NCBI RefSeq assembly: GCF_018139145.2
Contig: NC_059474.1
Location: forward strand, 43,542,344 to 43,606,343
Source: Gymnogyps californianus
Lineage: Eukaryota; Chordata; Aves; Accipitriformes; Cathartidae
Direction: 5' to 3'
DNA length: 64,000 nt
Shown: positions 1 through 13,505 of the stretch, in pieces
Position numbering within the stretch: position 1 is the stretch's first letter
Layout of the letters: every line of letters starts with the position of its first letter
Position numbers and translations under genes: made by a program
Notes under the pieces: model-generated
What the model was told of the DNA's origin: nothing
Databases searched by the model: none
Seen by the model: the letters and a program-made list of their open reading frames with translations, nothing else

Positions 1-866
1 GTCAATCCTGTAGGGTGTACACCAATTACAGATGTATACTTTGAAGAATTCTAAGTTTTTTTGCAGGGTCAGGCACAAAACTTGACATTTGTGTCAGTGA
101 CCACTGGTGTCCACTGTACATAATGTGACTATTTGGGTTACCATGCTGCTAAGAATTGTGTACATTGTCAGTATAAAACCACTATGAACTTCATGTGCAA
201 TTTATTTATGCATTTTCATTTCCCAAAAGGGAAACTAGTGAAGGTATAATGAGCGTAGAGCCTAAGAGATTTGACTATTAGGAGTGACAGACTTTGATAC
301 TTGCACAGAAAATAAAGTTGTTGTTTATGGATATTAAGTGAGCCTAACTGTAATGTCTGTATGGAAGCTCCAGCAAGCCAGTTTATCTTTACCAGTCATA
401 AATCAATCACATTAAAAAGATTCCTTCCCTAAATGGGTTTTATTTATAGTAATCTAGGGCAGATCCCATAGTAAGTAAGGCATTCATTATTTCACCAGTA
501 TCTGAATGTAGTTACACCTTTCCAAAGGGACATTAGCATACATTGAAACTGCAGAGCTGAACTTCTAAGCATCTGGAACCAGATCAGAGTCAGTGCAGAC
601 AGCTCGTTATTCAGCTCTTTCAAGGTAAATATAGTAATTCATTTTAAAAAAAAAAAAAAGGGGAAGTGATATCTAAATATTGCCTTAAGGAAATACTGAT
701 CTAAAAGCATACGGAAGAAATATGGGCCAGGTCCTCAGTTGGTGTAAATGTACATAACTTTGTCAAAGTCAGTAAAGCTTTATTTTACACAAGATGATGG
801 TTAAATTTAGATAATCTCCTAACTCCTTTCTTACCCAGATATCCTTCAAATATCCTCATTACTAAT
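1..866. other. AT-rich host DNA, no gene seen
   Basis: No convincing coding region, RNA gene or recognisable repeat. There is an A run near 643-659. The last five bases (862-866, CTAAT) are the target-site duplication of the LTR that follows. Confidence 0.6.
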
Positions 867-1473
867 TGTCCTGGTTTCAGCTGGGACAGAGTTAACTCTC
901 TTCTTAGTAGCTGGTACAGTGCTGTGTTTTGGATTTAGTGTGAGAATAATGTTGATAACACCCTGATGTTTTAGTTGTTGCTAAGTAGCGCTTATCTTAA
1001 GCCAAGGACTTTTCAGTTTCCCATGCTCTGCCAGCAAGCAGGGGTGCAAGAAGCTGGGAGGGAGCATAGCTGGGGCAGCTGACCCAAACTAGCCAAAGGG
1101 GTATTCCATACCATGGAATGTCATGCCCAGTATATAAACAGGGGGGAGTTGGCTGGGAGGGGTGGATTGTGGCTCTGGCATCAGTCAGCAGGTGGTGAGC
1201 AATTGCATTCTGCATCACTGGGGTTTTTTCCTTCCCCCTTCCTTTTTTTGTTATATTCCTTTTCATTACTATTATTATTATTATAATATTTCATTATTAC
1301 TATTGTTAGTATTATATTTTACTTTAGTTATTAAACTGTTCTTATCTCAGCCTACGAGTTCTGCCTTCTTTCCCGATTCTCCTCCACATCCCACCGGGAG
1401 CAGGGGTGGGGCAGTGGGGAGTGAGGGAGCAGCTGCGTGGTGCTTGGCTGCTGACTGGGGTTAAACCACGACA
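867..1473 (+). mobile_element. Solo LTR, ERVL-like family 1, copy 1
   Basis: This 607-bp element starts TGTCCTGGTTTCAGCTGGGA and ends ...TTAAACCACGACA, so it has the TG...CA ends of a retroviral LTR. CTAAT lies directly before it (862-866) and directly after it (1474-1478), a 5-bp target-site duplication as expected for ERVL-type integration. No internal retroviral genes are attached, so it is a solo LTR left by recombination. An ATT-rich low-complexity stretch lies at about 1265-1335. The same family recurs at 25426, 46253, 57970 and 59923. Short ORFs inside it are chance. Confidence 0.9.
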
Positions 1474-1478
1474 CTAAT

Positions 1479-3472
1479 ATACTGCATGTTCCCACAATCT
1501 TCATGGTGAACCTTGTGAAAACTCATGCATTCTTCTGTGGCGCTTCCCAGATTTGCATATGTTTAGATATATTCATTAGGTACAGTGGTCAGGATACAGT
1601 AACACTAAACTTTTCCTTTAGGTTGTCTGCACTCAAAAAATCCATTCTCACAAGTGCATACATAGGTGTCTTCCTGGCCAAACAATGTCACATTCAGTTA
1701 CTCAGTTTGGGTGCAAGAATCTGGATTTTGTGGACATTAGGATGGTATATTGTTTTGAAATACATTGTTTTGTGATACAAGTTGTTCTGTGAGCACTGCA
1801 GCGAGTAACAACTGTTTTCTTCCAGATTCTTTTGACTCTCTATTCCTACTTACTTCCTCTAGCCACAACAACAGCAGTTAATTTCCCCTCCTTGTTCCTT
1901 GAATCTCCATCTACATTCACAATCCATCAGGTCCTTTCCGAGTCAACCACTGGCTAAGTAAAAGATGGTTTGTCCTGTGACTGAGTCCAAAGTATGCATG
2001 TACTGCTTGGCTAATAGTAGGCCAATAGAATAAATGACTGTTGAGTTTAAACTGCTGTATTTTTTTAACTGGAAAAAGAATTTGGTTCCCTCACCTCCAC
2101 TGAGCAGTGTTTTCACAAATCTTCAGGAGAGATTGCCACTCCTTTGCCAGATATGATAGAAATTCACTATCAATTTCAAAGTTACTGGTAGGGACAGATG
2201 GATGGACAAATACACAGAAATACAGCCAAATTTTCTGAAGAAACCAGGGGGGGAATGCCTGGTATGATCACTGAAAGAACATGAAGAATTCCACAATGTA
2301 AAAGACTGTTTTAATTTTGATATCTGGATTCTAGCATCCCTCGTCACAGGCGCACCATTTTGCTGGAGCACACTTTGCAAGCATAGTATTAAGCATGGCA
2401 GGGCTTTCTGCATTAGAAAGAAAATGCCTTCAAAGAGCAGCTGAGGAAAGTTATTTCCAAGAGCAATTTGGCCTTTTTATGGGTTAGTTTAGACCAGATG
2501 CTCTATGTGAGCATGGAGAAATGGTTTTGATACTGTCTTTCTTCTGCAGCATCCTAATGAAAAGGATATCTATTCTTCAGAAGGAAGAAAATAACAATAT
2601 TTTGCTTTTTCCCCCCAAAGTATCCAAGCACCTAAAGGTAAGGCAAACAAATCTCTAGAGGTGATTCAGTGATTTTTGACTTTAAGGATTTTAATCCTCT
2701 TTCTGACGTCAAGATGCCCTCATCTACAAAAACACAGATCTCTTTCCACAGAGGGGGTCCAGGTGAGCCCTTTATACATATCTCTGTGTGTTTGCACGTG
2801 TGCCTTTGACTCTTTTCAAAGGAATTGATTCCAAAACAGCTGTGCAGACAGAACAGGTTTGTGTGGTGGTAGTGGAATGAATCAAAACAACAAAAGTGAT
2901 TAGAAAGGGACTGTAAAATTTGTAATAAGTCTGAAAAATGATACTTGCACTCTACCTTCCTTCTGTGCAAGAGCAAGGAAGTTACAGCTTTTCCTGACCA
3001 AAGCCATAAGCAGTTCAACAAAAGTATCAGTAAAAGCTGAGGCTGCTTTTATCAAGTTGTGATGTGTAAAGTTCAGGCAATTCAGTCTTGTAATGGAAAA
3101 AGCAATCTAAAGTATGAACAACCTTATAATAATATTTGTTCAGTAAGTCATTCTGCTGATAACAAACACTCAGACTCCTTAGTCTGAATGTTTCCCATAG
3201 GGAATATCTACTAAAATAAAATGCTTGCTCTATTAGCTAACTACATGCTGTGAGCTAGCTATACTTTGGCAAAGATATCCTTTGTGTACAACTTTATTAA
3301 ATAAAAATTTCATGAGTATTTTGATTGACTGAGTTTATTGTATGTGTTACACTTCATTTGAATGATACATGATACAGTAATGGAAGAGGTACTTTTAAAC
3401 ATAGAAAATTCTTCCTCCAAAGCCTCCCATCTTTCCCTGTATATGTATTTTAGAGACGTCATAGATGTCATG
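1479..3472. other. AT-rich host DNA, possible 3' UTR at its right end
   Basis: No gene recognised. Reverse-strand open stretches at 2123-2413 and 2632-3021 lack convincing splice signals and look like chance. The right end would be the 3' UTR of the minus-strand candidate exon at 3473. A minus-strand AATAAA (TTTATT on +, near 3293) could serve as its polyadenylation signal. Confidence 0.45.
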
Positions 3473-3629
3473 TTATCTAATTTCTGGTAGTTTTACATCT
3501 GTGGTACTGTGCGGAGCCATTTTCTGTATGTAATCTCTGATAATGATGTCGCCCTGCATTGCTGAATCTGGCAGAACTGCTGCTGTTAACATTTTGTACA
3601 TCTCATTCATGATCTTAGGGGACTCCATC
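3473..3629 (-). CDS. Candidate terminal coding exon, unidentified host protein
   Basis: On the minus strand an open frame runs to TAA at 3475-3473 and encodes a polar tail with the segments MESPKIMNEMYKMLTAAV and DYIQKMAPHSTTDVKLPEIR. An acceptor AG at 3631-3630 puts it in phase to follow the candidate exon at 3898-4109, whose donor leaves two bases of a codon. An alternative acceptor at 3665-3664 gives a longer exon (to 3663) in a different entry phase. The pyrimidine tract is weak at both. The amino-acid composition looks coding, but I do not recognise the protein, so no function is given. It could still be a chance ORF in an intron. Confidence 0.4.
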
Positions 3630-3897
3630 CTGTCCAGTTGTTCATATAGAACATATGTAAATACTAATATGGGGAACATAAAATATAAAGGAGATAATCT
3701 TAAAGAACCAAGTAAATTTTGAAAGTAATACTTCCAATTCTTTTTTCATGTTTCTTATGCTTCTGAATTAATGGTATATTAATGTTTTGGGATTCCTTGA
3801 AAAATATCTTTAAGTCTAAAGTGTGCTTTTAAGACTTGTTCTCAATCTAAGGTTGTGTTTAAGAAGAGTAGACAAGAAATTAATGTGACAGCCTCAC

Positions 3898-4109
3898 CAC
3901 TCAGTCCTGTGTAAGCTCTGCTTTCTTGCTTGTGATTTGCTAGGAGGAGTGATTTTTCTGCTGTTTTGTTGCTCAGTCTCATCTGAGAAAGCTTCCAGTG
4001 CTCCATGACCAACTTTGTCTTCAGGAACCAGCAGACATCCAGGGGAAAATGTTTGCATGGGCTCCGCACTACATGTCCCCATTCTGTCTGGATGCCTCAG
4101 CAGGGAAGT
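3898..4109 (-). CDS. Candidate internal coding exon, unidentified host protein
   Basis: Minus strand, 212 bp. It is open for 70 codons plus two bases and ends at a good donor (G then GTGAGG, reading 3898 to 3892). The product is hydrophilic and Ser/Lys/Glu-rich (for example PEDKVGHGALEAFSDETEQQ), suggesting a disordered region. The acceptor I chose (AG at 4111-4110) is phase 0 but has a poor pyrimidine tract, so the 5' edge is uncertain. It fits in phase with the candidate exon at 6513-6596 upstream and 3473-3629 downstream. Not recognised. Confidence 0.3.
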
Positions 4110-6512
4110 CTGCTCCACTGGTTAGGATCCAGTGAGCTAGTTCATACAAACCCCTAATTTCTCTCCTTTCCCATCCCACAACACATGAAAATGGGAATAA
4201 AGAATAAAAATTTACCCAACCTGAGAATCCATCACAATACTTCTCAGAGAAAGCCTGTAATCAGGTTTTAATGTCTTTCCTAAGACCGGTATGCACCCCA
4301 TTGTCTACAGTTGCTTCTCTGCTCTCTTACTTCTGTGATTATGAAAAAAAAGGGCTAATCAATGTGTCTTTATATGTCTAGAAGCAAAGGGAATAGAGAG
4401 GTGGTATTCACACCATTTATTTTGGAGTATTTTGGTGCAATTCAGAGGATCAAAATTAGGAACTTATGTTCCCTCTCTGCTCAAGCAGTCCTAAAGGCTG
4501 AGTAATACAGAACGATTACACTAAATTAAGCCTAAAATAGCTGGTGTAAACATCTCTCACAGTTAAGAGTTAATGTGTAATCTATTATATTTTTTTGATA
4601 ATACTATAAAACTATTGCAATATTATTACAAATATTGTAATTTCCAATTTTAATGACTTAAAAGCAGAAGAATTTATTCTATAAGTTATAATGTACTGCC
4701 ATTAATATCAGGCAACACACTATCTGCAGATGCAGTGTCAATAATGTAAATACAATTGGTCTCAATAAATCAGTAGAAGAAAAGAAACTGAACTTCCTGA
4801 CTTCAACTGAAATGGATCTACTAGCTTTGTCAGATGGAATTCTTCTTCCTGTCTTCCTTTAATTATCAGGAATAGGTTAGTAACATAGTAATTAAAAGAG
4901 AAAATAAGAAACAAAGAAGAAAATCCCATTTCAGTTCCTAACTGGTCTAGTAAAGAATGCAAGATCCCAAATTGCAGAAAACCAAACACATTAGTAAAAC
5001 CCATTCAATACCTATTACTTTAGAAGAACAAATATATGCATTGTAATATTATAGGAAGAAATACTTTACTGATGAGATTGGATGATTAGTGCAATTATAC
5101 TTTCAAATAAAATAAGTAAGGAAAAAATGTTCATCCTTTAGAAAATTCTATATTGATCTGTAAATTTATTGGGAATGCACATGCAAAAAACATTCGAGAG
5201 GAATGAATCATTATTCCTATTAATAATAATTAAAAGAAAGTCCTTAGCGAACATAATTATCAGTATGCCAGGTGCAGAAAGCAATTTCATATTTTGCTGT
5301 CATGAAATAATAACTATAGTAGCTTTCAGAATGGAGATTTAAAATTGCAGTATGAACTTTTATTTTCTTGAAGAGTGCTAATGAAACCATTTAATATATA
5401 GCTACAATTTATTGATGGGGAACAATAATTGATAGCTTTTCCTGTGTTATTGCCCTTGTAGAGGTAGCATTTCTTTGCTTTAAAATATTTTTCACATTGT
5501 GAACAAAACCAAATGTTTATAAATGATAAAGCTATTCAGTTACTTATGCAGTTACAGACAGTCTTGTGAAAATATAAACCCACCAAATAGTGCCATGAAT
5601 CGGTATCTTCTGAACAACTCACATTTTTATTTTTAATACAATTAGATGATAGTAAGCAATTTTGTGTCTTGTGTAACAGCTAAGTGCAAGTATAGAAAAC
5701 CCAGAGAGTCTCACAAGAGATAAAAGACAAGTTATTTTGTCTTGAAAGGTCTAAAATTATGAGACAGTAACTGATAATTCTTTATGTTTTAATCTTCATT
5801 TCAGAGACTTCATATATACTGCAACTAACCCCAGAATTAGACCCAAATCACAAATAAATTAACTTCACCTGAGATTAATTTCTGCCAGTGGAGGGAAATG
5901 GATCCCAACGTGTGCAATGACAACTCAAGAGCAATGAAAATTTTTGAAAGATTTCAGAGAACAGATCATTATACTCACATAATCTCCACAATACATTTTG
6001 ATACAAGTCTTCAAGTTCTGTTGAGATGAAAATAGTAGCTTTCCTAGAATAAAACTAACAGTTCAGTAAACTAAATTGTTATAGTTAACTCTTATTCTGT
6101 TTTGGAGAATTGAGAGAAACCATCTAATCAAACCGATACCAAGTACATTAGGCTCCAAGGTAACAATGAAGCAGGAACAGCGCTTGGTACTGTACGTCCT
6201 CGGGTTTTATAGATTCATTGTATACTTAGTCATTAATCATATGCGAATAAGTATGACTGTAACATAAGTAAACAGAGTCATTAGCACAACACCCTCTGTT
6301 CTGCTGTGTTGATTTTAAGAATCAGAATTCAGCTAGTCACAAAATGAAATGCTCACCTACAGAAAGTGCTTGTGTTAATGATTTACTTTTCAGATTGGGT
6401 CTGGTCTAGTTCCTTTTTTCCTTGTGCTGAAATCGCTCATCTCATCGCTTGTTCTAATAACTATTTGTACCTGGCATGCATAGGAAGATGCTTTATAGCC
6501 CTTGCGTGTTAC
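4110..6512. other. AT-rich DNA, presumed intron of the minus-strand candidate gene
   Basis: Very AT-rich with no convincing exon, repeat or RNA gene. If the flanking minus-strand candidate exons belong together, this is an intron, or several introns with exons I could not see. Confidence 0.4.
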
Positions 6513-6596
6513 CTGGAGTAATGAGGGCAGATCCTTGGGCCTCAGTGGAACTGTGTAGATGAGGGTCTTTCCATGCAAGTTACAATTTACAAAATC
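6513..6596 (-). CDS. Candidate 84-bp coding exon, unidentified host protein
   Basis: On the minus strand an acceptor (CTCTTTGCAG) is followed by exactly 28 open codons and a donor (CAG then GTAACA). The exon starts and ends in phase 0, so it could be skipped without changing frame. The peptide begins DFVNCNLHGK and ends KDLPSLLQ. Both splice sites are good and the composition is that of folded protein, making this the most convincing exon in the left part of the window. The gene would run right to left. I do not recognise the protein. Confidence 0.5.
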
Positions 6597-8204
6597 CTGC
6601 AAAGAGCTGATCAAAAATCCTGTAACATTGCTCTATTTGAAGACTTACACAGAATCCAAACTATCCAACTGACAGCAAACCCATGTTTTTCATAGCTAAT
6701 ACCATGTATTTTTTCTGTTAACGATAACTATTATTGTGATAAACCATTGAGAAAATACAAAGTTTTCTCAAAAAAAAATAGGAATATAAAATAGAGGTGC
6801 AGAATCAGTTTGTATATCATCTAGTACAACTTGAATGGAAGGCATAGGCTACCATTATCCTGACTGGGTACCAGTACAGAGAGGTAATTTTTCTGCAATA
6901 GTTGGACAGGAATAGTAGGTCAAAATCTGAATTAAATGACTTCAGATTTTCTTGGTTTTCTTAATGTATCTATCACATGCTTTGTAGCACTATTAAAAGC
7001 TGGATTTTTTTTCTTACAATTTCAGAAGACTTTGGAAAGAATAAAAAAAATTTTGTATAAAATAAAAAATATTTTGTAGCCTTAATATCTTAGGAACTCT
7101 TCTATCATTAACTACTATCTCTGGGCTTGTATGAATTCAGCAGTATTGATTTGAGTACAAGCTTTTGCAGGTCAGCCTGTGTTACGCATAAGGACTACAC
7201 GTGTGTCCTTAGAAATAGTTGGAAGAGTTTCACAGAGAAGCATATGTGTGTAAAACATGGGCTTCAGACTGGCATGTCTTTGCTCTCTCTTTTTTCATTA
7301 GGGCTGTGGTAGATATTTTTCTTTATTATAATTGTACCAAGCACTTACTTTAATCTCTGTATCTCAAGTGCTCTTCGAGGATGGCTGGGGAATATAGTCC
7401 CACTATAGAGCTAAGCAAAATGATCTGTAAAGAATCTGGTCTGGCTGGTTAGAAGATGGCACACGCGAGATGCTGAAGGTGGTACCTGGAGTAGGATCCA
7501 GTCTCCTGATGATACATATTTTAAAGCAGTGATAAGAATATGAGAACATTTTAAGCCTCTCTTTTTCAGACTCTAATTTTACATGCATTTCCTTGCTGTG
7601 ATTAAAATGTAATACAGTTAATCTTCAGTACAACACAAAATGGATTAAGTTTACAGGGTTAAAATAATGTTTTAGTCTGCTTGTGTGAAAACCTTCAGTG
7701 GTCAGGAACCATATGGTGTAAATAAATAGACAAAAATTGTTGTTCTATGAAATATTAATACCTGGCATATAATGTGAGGAAAGCACTTAACTGAACTAGA
7801 ACTACTGAAATAGAATCTGGTTTTAATGAATCTTTCTGTGAAAAGCCATGAGAGAGTCTAGAGAAAATGGGAGAGAAAGTGTTCAACAGAAGAGGAGGTT
7901 TCAACCTCCTTTTCCCTGTGAATGTCCTTTGGCTGTCCTTTCCTGCCATCTCCCCTCTAAGGCAAGAGGCAGGGCTTACGACAAGGAAATGCAGAATACA
8001 TTTGTCCACATAATGCTCAGCAAAATGGATCCAATGTTTGTGTGCCAGAGTGAACATGTTGAACCCAATCTCACCTTTACATTTTCTTCAAGACTCAGTA
8101 GGTCAGAGGTGTGAATCATTTCTGGGGGAGGAGCTTATCCTGTCTTTTGGGGGAAAACCAAAGAAGTTGTGTTGCAAGTGGTTTTGCTAATCTCACATTT
8201 AAAA

Positions 8205-8332
8205 AAAATATGGACTACTTGGAGAGACTGCAGAAGAGAGCAGAAGTAATTACTTATACAGAAAGACAGGAAACACTTGGTTTGTTTAGACTAAGGAAAA
8301 GTGAAGGAGACCTTAACAGTTCAAGAAAATAA
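8205..8332 (+). repeat. Possible degraded CR1-like LINE fragment
   Basis: A conceptual translation (YLERLQKRAE ... LGLFRLRKSEGDL) resembles the region of CR1 ORF2 just after the RT domain, as seen in the intact relative at 30660-30790 of this window ([10 protein letters not shown] ... [15 protein letters not shown]). The match is short and imperfect, so this is a tentative old LINE remnant rather than a gene. Confidence 0.35.
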
Positions 8333-11300
8333 AAGCTGTTGCAAGCACAAGTGAAAAAAATAATTTGTCCTCCTGTTCACAGTGGACTGGACAGATGAAA
8401 AGCTCTTTTTCTGTTTCTCCCTCTATTTAATCTTTGCAATTCTCACCCAGTTATAGGGTGAGATTTTTATTACTGTTCTGGGCACCTGGTTGTTTTCCTT
8501 CCTCTTCTTCTTGCTAAAAAGTTTTCTGTTTCTGTTCCTTCTTAATTTTCTCCTCTCTCACTGTGTTACCTGTTCTTGCTCTTTGGAGAGACTTAATTCT
8601 TTTCTGTAGGAGCGAGGAGGGGTCAGTTCTTCAGGTCCTCCCAGACAATGGAATTTCTCGCCTGTGCTAATGGTTCTTCCTCAAACTTCCCCTGCCTTGC
8701 TCATTGATGTGCTTAGGCTTAGACATTGCAACTGATCATTTCCATGTTGTTCTAGTGGAAACCTTGAGTAAAAATAATGAGACATAATTAATTTCTAATT
8801 AGAGATCCATATACTTCTAAAAAAGAATGGTTTAATTAAAGTGAGAAGTAAAAATTATTTAATATGAAATTATTCTACTTGTTTTCCCTGAAAATTAGGT
8901 TCTAGCATATCAGTTACATATAAATTAAAAACAAAATTCACATTATTGGTATAATAAGCTTCAGGTATTGCTCTGGAGTCTCTTCAGATAATCGAAATGT
9001 GGACGCTAACAAACACATTTGTGCTGCTTTTTTTGTCCAATATTACTGCAGTGGCAAGCAGTAATGTGTTAAAAGCATGGGACTTTTTACTCTGTGCTGC
9101 TGAGCGTGCGGTTTATGTGGTGGAAAGAAAATCTGAATATAACCAGAGCTGGTGGAATTGCTAGCCCTCACCAGAGTAGAGAATGCGTGAGCACATGACA
9201 GAGGTCAAGAAGAAGTGGAGGAAAGGTAATCTCTAGCTCTAGTGTAATAGTAACAGTCTTGGGCGTTTGAAAAATGTGGCAATGGGAATTACACTCACTG
9301 TAGGAGCTTACAATCATGTAGAATATTACTCACCATGATTAAATGAAGTATTTGGTGGTAAATACCTTAACACGATGAATCACCATAGGATCTATGAGTC
9401 AAATTTAACTTTTGCAACTCCCAAGTCTGTATTTATATTACAAAAGAAATTTGGGCACTTATCTACCTGTCAGTTCCGCTTAGGGTTGCCAGGGCCAAGT
9501 TCTGCCCTCTTTCTGAGAAGAGCTCTGAGCACGATATGTGTGTGCAGGAGGCAATAACAAATACCGTGAGGACTGTGGAGCTGGTAATCTGCGCCTTGGA
9601 AGCATGACCGCCAGCTGCCATTTGGGATATAGCCAGCGACAGAAGGCTGACCACATGAAGTGATGGAGGCTTTTAAAGAAGAGAATAGGGTTTGAATGAG
9701 ACAGTGGGTAATGAAAGGTGTAGTGGGCGTAGCTTTCTAGAAACAGCAGAAGCATTATTACTTAGTGAGCGTAAAATTCTGTTTTCACCATTGTGTCAAT
9801 ATAATTTAGAATTGCAGTTGCTGGTAGTTCATCAGTAGAAGGTGAAAAAAGTCTTGGACCTACAGAGCGCTTCTCAGTCCTGAGTGTCGCTGATTTGGAT
9901 ACCAGGGAATTATGCTAGGCTTGCATTAATGTTTTTGCCTTTCTGGAATTGCCCTAGCTCAGAGTTTGATACTGTAAAGTACTCCTAAGTGGTATAATAA
10001 TTGTAGTGAAGTAGTAGTTGCCCAGGGTTCTACTTTGGCAACAGCTAATAGATTATTTGTTAAAATATTTGCATACTGGCCACCCAAAATGAAACACTGA
10101 CACGTTTGTGGCAAAGCTCTAATCCTCCAAATTACCAACTTCACCACTGTCGGAGGTGCCTTCATTTTTAAATATCAGTTGATAGATTATTTAAAGCTAG
10201 AGGAGATGCAGTACACCTTCCTTTAATTTCTCCAAGTGCTTACTGTTTCCCACAAAAAATTGGAGGCTTTTTCCACAATACAAACCATAAAGCCCCACAG
10301 CGCACCTTTCGTGACATCCTTTCGTGCCACCACAAGCCATGAGATAGCTGCAAGTCTCCTGAGCAACGGGGGGTAGAGTCAACGCCATCGCAGCCCAGGG
10401 GGGTTTTTGCCCCAGGGGGAGCTGCTGAAAGCAAAGGTCCAGTGGATCTTCTCTCTTTCCTCTTCCCTTTTCCTTCCCACCCTGCCGTGCCAATACAGAG
10501 ATAAGGCCAACAAGCATATTCAGCTCTTCTTTGAATCTCAGGTGATGTGTTACAGGGAAGATTTATGTGGAAGGAGTTAAGGATTGCACCAGCAGCTTCT
10601 TAGGCAATATTTATTCTCTGGGGCAGATGTGCTCTCTAGCACCCCTGGTCAACCTGATCCCCTGATTATCCATACTGTGTGGGTACCCATTTAAACTAGA
10701 CGTAAGGGCTGAAGGAGCAAAACATGCTCAATTTTTGTTCTGTTATGAAGCTGGGGTGTGATAAGGATGCTTTCCTCTACCTGGGAGCTGGGCATGGCCA
10801 CAAGAATTTGAGAGACATCAGTGTCACACAGGCTTAGCTGCCTAAAGTGGTAACCAGGTAGCTAAGACTTTCTGTAGATTGGGGCTCTGAAGTTTATTGA
10901 GTAAGTCACAAGTTAGACTTTGGAAAGGTCAATGTTTTTTATTTTAAACAGACATTTTAATCTACAAAAGATCTTGTGCGATATTGCAGGACTAGCCATG
11001 CGAGGCTGGGAAGGGAAAGGAACTGAAGGGAAGTTAAGGAACTGAAAAGAGACTCCAGATTTTTATGACCTGTGAATCCAGAGAGAATCTAGGTGACTTC
11101 TCTTGGGACAAGCATAGTTTGTCTAAAAAAGAACAATCTTTCAGCATATCAAAAGCACAGATCCCTGATATAAGAAAAAATACTAAAATTAATGAAGAAG
11201 AATAATTTAAAGAAATTTCACACACACACAAAATAATTTGTTTCTATGAAAGGATTGGCAGGTTCTGGCAGTCTGTGTGCAGTAGATTGCAGTTCTGGTG

Positions 11301-13383
11301 GATGAGATCCCCCTCTAGCTCTACTGCCTCACAAAAAACCCCCACATTTGATCCCTCAAATGTTTTCTTTCTGTTTGCTCCTCTCAAATGTGCAAGCTTC
11401 ATTTAATCTACTGTTAGGCAAGGGAGGGTGAACATGAATATATACAGTTGTCACTGTATTTGCAATTTTAGACTGTTTTCTGGATAGAGATTTTGTTTTT
11501 AATGGAATGGATGTAGAAATTTCTTTTGTGATTTTTATCTTACACTATAGACTCTTTCTGCCACTGAATTGCATTCATTTACAGCCTTTTTATAGCTCTT
11601 TCATGTTTAACCTGTTTAGGTTATGTTTAAAACTGTGGCAGATATGTGCCCCTGGTTTCCTAGGGTTCTGATCACTTGGTTTGGGGAACTGCTTGGAGCA
11701 TGCTCTTCTCAACAAGAAGTCTTGGCTTCTTCCTGTGGAAGAATATATAATTTTTATATATTATTTAGATATATTACTTAGATATGTTTTCCTAATTTCA
11801 TGCTGTGTTCTCCTATAAAGCTATTCTTGTTTTATGGTACAGTGCTAGTGTTTGTGGGTAATGTGTTTTAAGGGTGTGAAAACTGTTTCTACAAATTTGT
11901 CTTTAGGAATGTAAGCAGTTGATGTGAACTCATTTTAAGGAAGATTTCTCACTCGTTGGACCTCACTTCTGCTGACAAGTTTACATGTGTTTCTAAAATT
12001 CCTATAATGGTATTCCTGAATCTTGAGAAATTATTAAAGCAAACGTCTGTACGCATGTGGTATTTTTAACACCTGTGTTAATGAAGAACTCAACATTTAC
12101 ATTCTCAAATCTTGGTAGCTAAATAAAAAATAACTGTACATTTCCAGCCAAGAAAAACTTTTCATTAAAAACCTATTAAATCCATATAAAAGTATTTCAG
12201 CAGAACTTCTGACACTTTTGGAATGGTTGTATTTGAATCACAATGTATGCATTTTTCAAAGTTTCACAGTTTAGATATAAAATTGGAATGAATACAGTAA
12301 AAAACAATTAACAATGACAGTGGCTAACCTAATACTGCAAGGAAAATCACGTTATTTCAAAATATTTTTCTCTAACTACCATGGAAGGAATTTTTCACTA
12401 TAATAAAACTTCCCAATTATTTGCTTAAAAAAAAAAGGAAAAGGAAGCAGCCAAGCATAATTAATAATGTTAGCATGTAACTTTAATGGCAATGTGTAAA
12501 TGCTGGTAGGATGAGTATCTGACCTTGGTATTGTCTTCCTACAGACATTTAACTTTCTCTATGTGTGCCTTTCAGGGAAGCAGATTGTCTATGCCAAACA
12601 AGCAAAATACATATTTCTTGAGTCTGCATTATTACCATGGCAACTGGTAATTGGTATTAAGAATTATTTCACTTATAAACTGAACTGATTTTTATCCTTG
12701 TTCACAGAAGATGTTTTGTTTACAGAAGTTAGTTTAAAATGTTTAGTCATGGATTGCACGGTAAGCTGTGCAATACAGATGGAGGGAAATGTCATTGTAA
12801 TTGTTTTTATGACTTTAAATACAATACATATTTGTCAAACAAATGCATAGCATTTGTATTGCCTCAAAGGTTGAGTATACAATAAAACCTTTCTGCTTTG
12901 TCTAATTTATTATTCCTTTATTTGGAAGTTGGCTTTTTTTTTTTTTTTTTGCATTTGATAGATGTCTAATCCTGTTTCCCTTGTTTATCTCTCAACTATT
13001 GTATTTCCCAAGATTACAGTAAAACTGAGCAAAAGATTACTGAGTGAAAAGGATAGACATTCAAATGAGCAAATTAAAGCAAACGTCTTTTCACAACCAT
13101 AGTTATTTACAGATTGTATCTCATGCTGAGCTGTATTCTGCATATTTTACCACTGCTTAGTAAATTATCCTGAAATTTGGGAAAGTTTTTATCAACTTCA
13201 GGCTTTGTTGAATATGAAGCTTAAAGGATCATTTGCTTGAGTAAAAACTGTGTGATTAACTTCATAATTCCCTTTTCTTATCAATGTCTTGCTTCAGAGA
13301 AGTATCTACTAACTGTTCATGTCTGTAGTACCTTATACTCAGTGATTATGTTTAACATTTTGATTTATTGTATGCTGTCCCCA

Positions 13384-13505
13384 GAAAACTAATATTATTT
13401 TCCTATTTTCCAAATGAAGGAAACAGTGACTAAGTGATTTGTGTAATGTCACCTAGGAAGCCAGTAGCAGAGCTGGTAGCAGGTCTCAAGGCTTTCAGAC
13501 CTTTT
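13384..13505 (+). repeat. MIR-like SINE fragment
   Basis: The order of words ATTTTCC..AAATGAAGGAAAC, GTGACTAAGTGATTTGTGTAA, GTCACCTAGGAAGCCAGTAG and CAGAGCTGGTAGCAGG follows the conserved core of amniote MIR elements (Pol III derived, long inactive). It is a diverged fragment without clear ends. The short ORF across it is chance. Confidence 0.45.

Noticed and set aside
997..1464. ORFs within family-1 LTR copies (also at 25551-25816, 58277-58543, 60053-60274)
   Set aside because: They recur only because the LTR recurs, and differ by frameshifts between copies.
9463..9755. Possible minus-strand exon ending at ACAG/GTAGAT
   Set aside because: There is no convincing acceptor, two frames compete, and the exit phase does not fit the candidate exon at 6513-6596.
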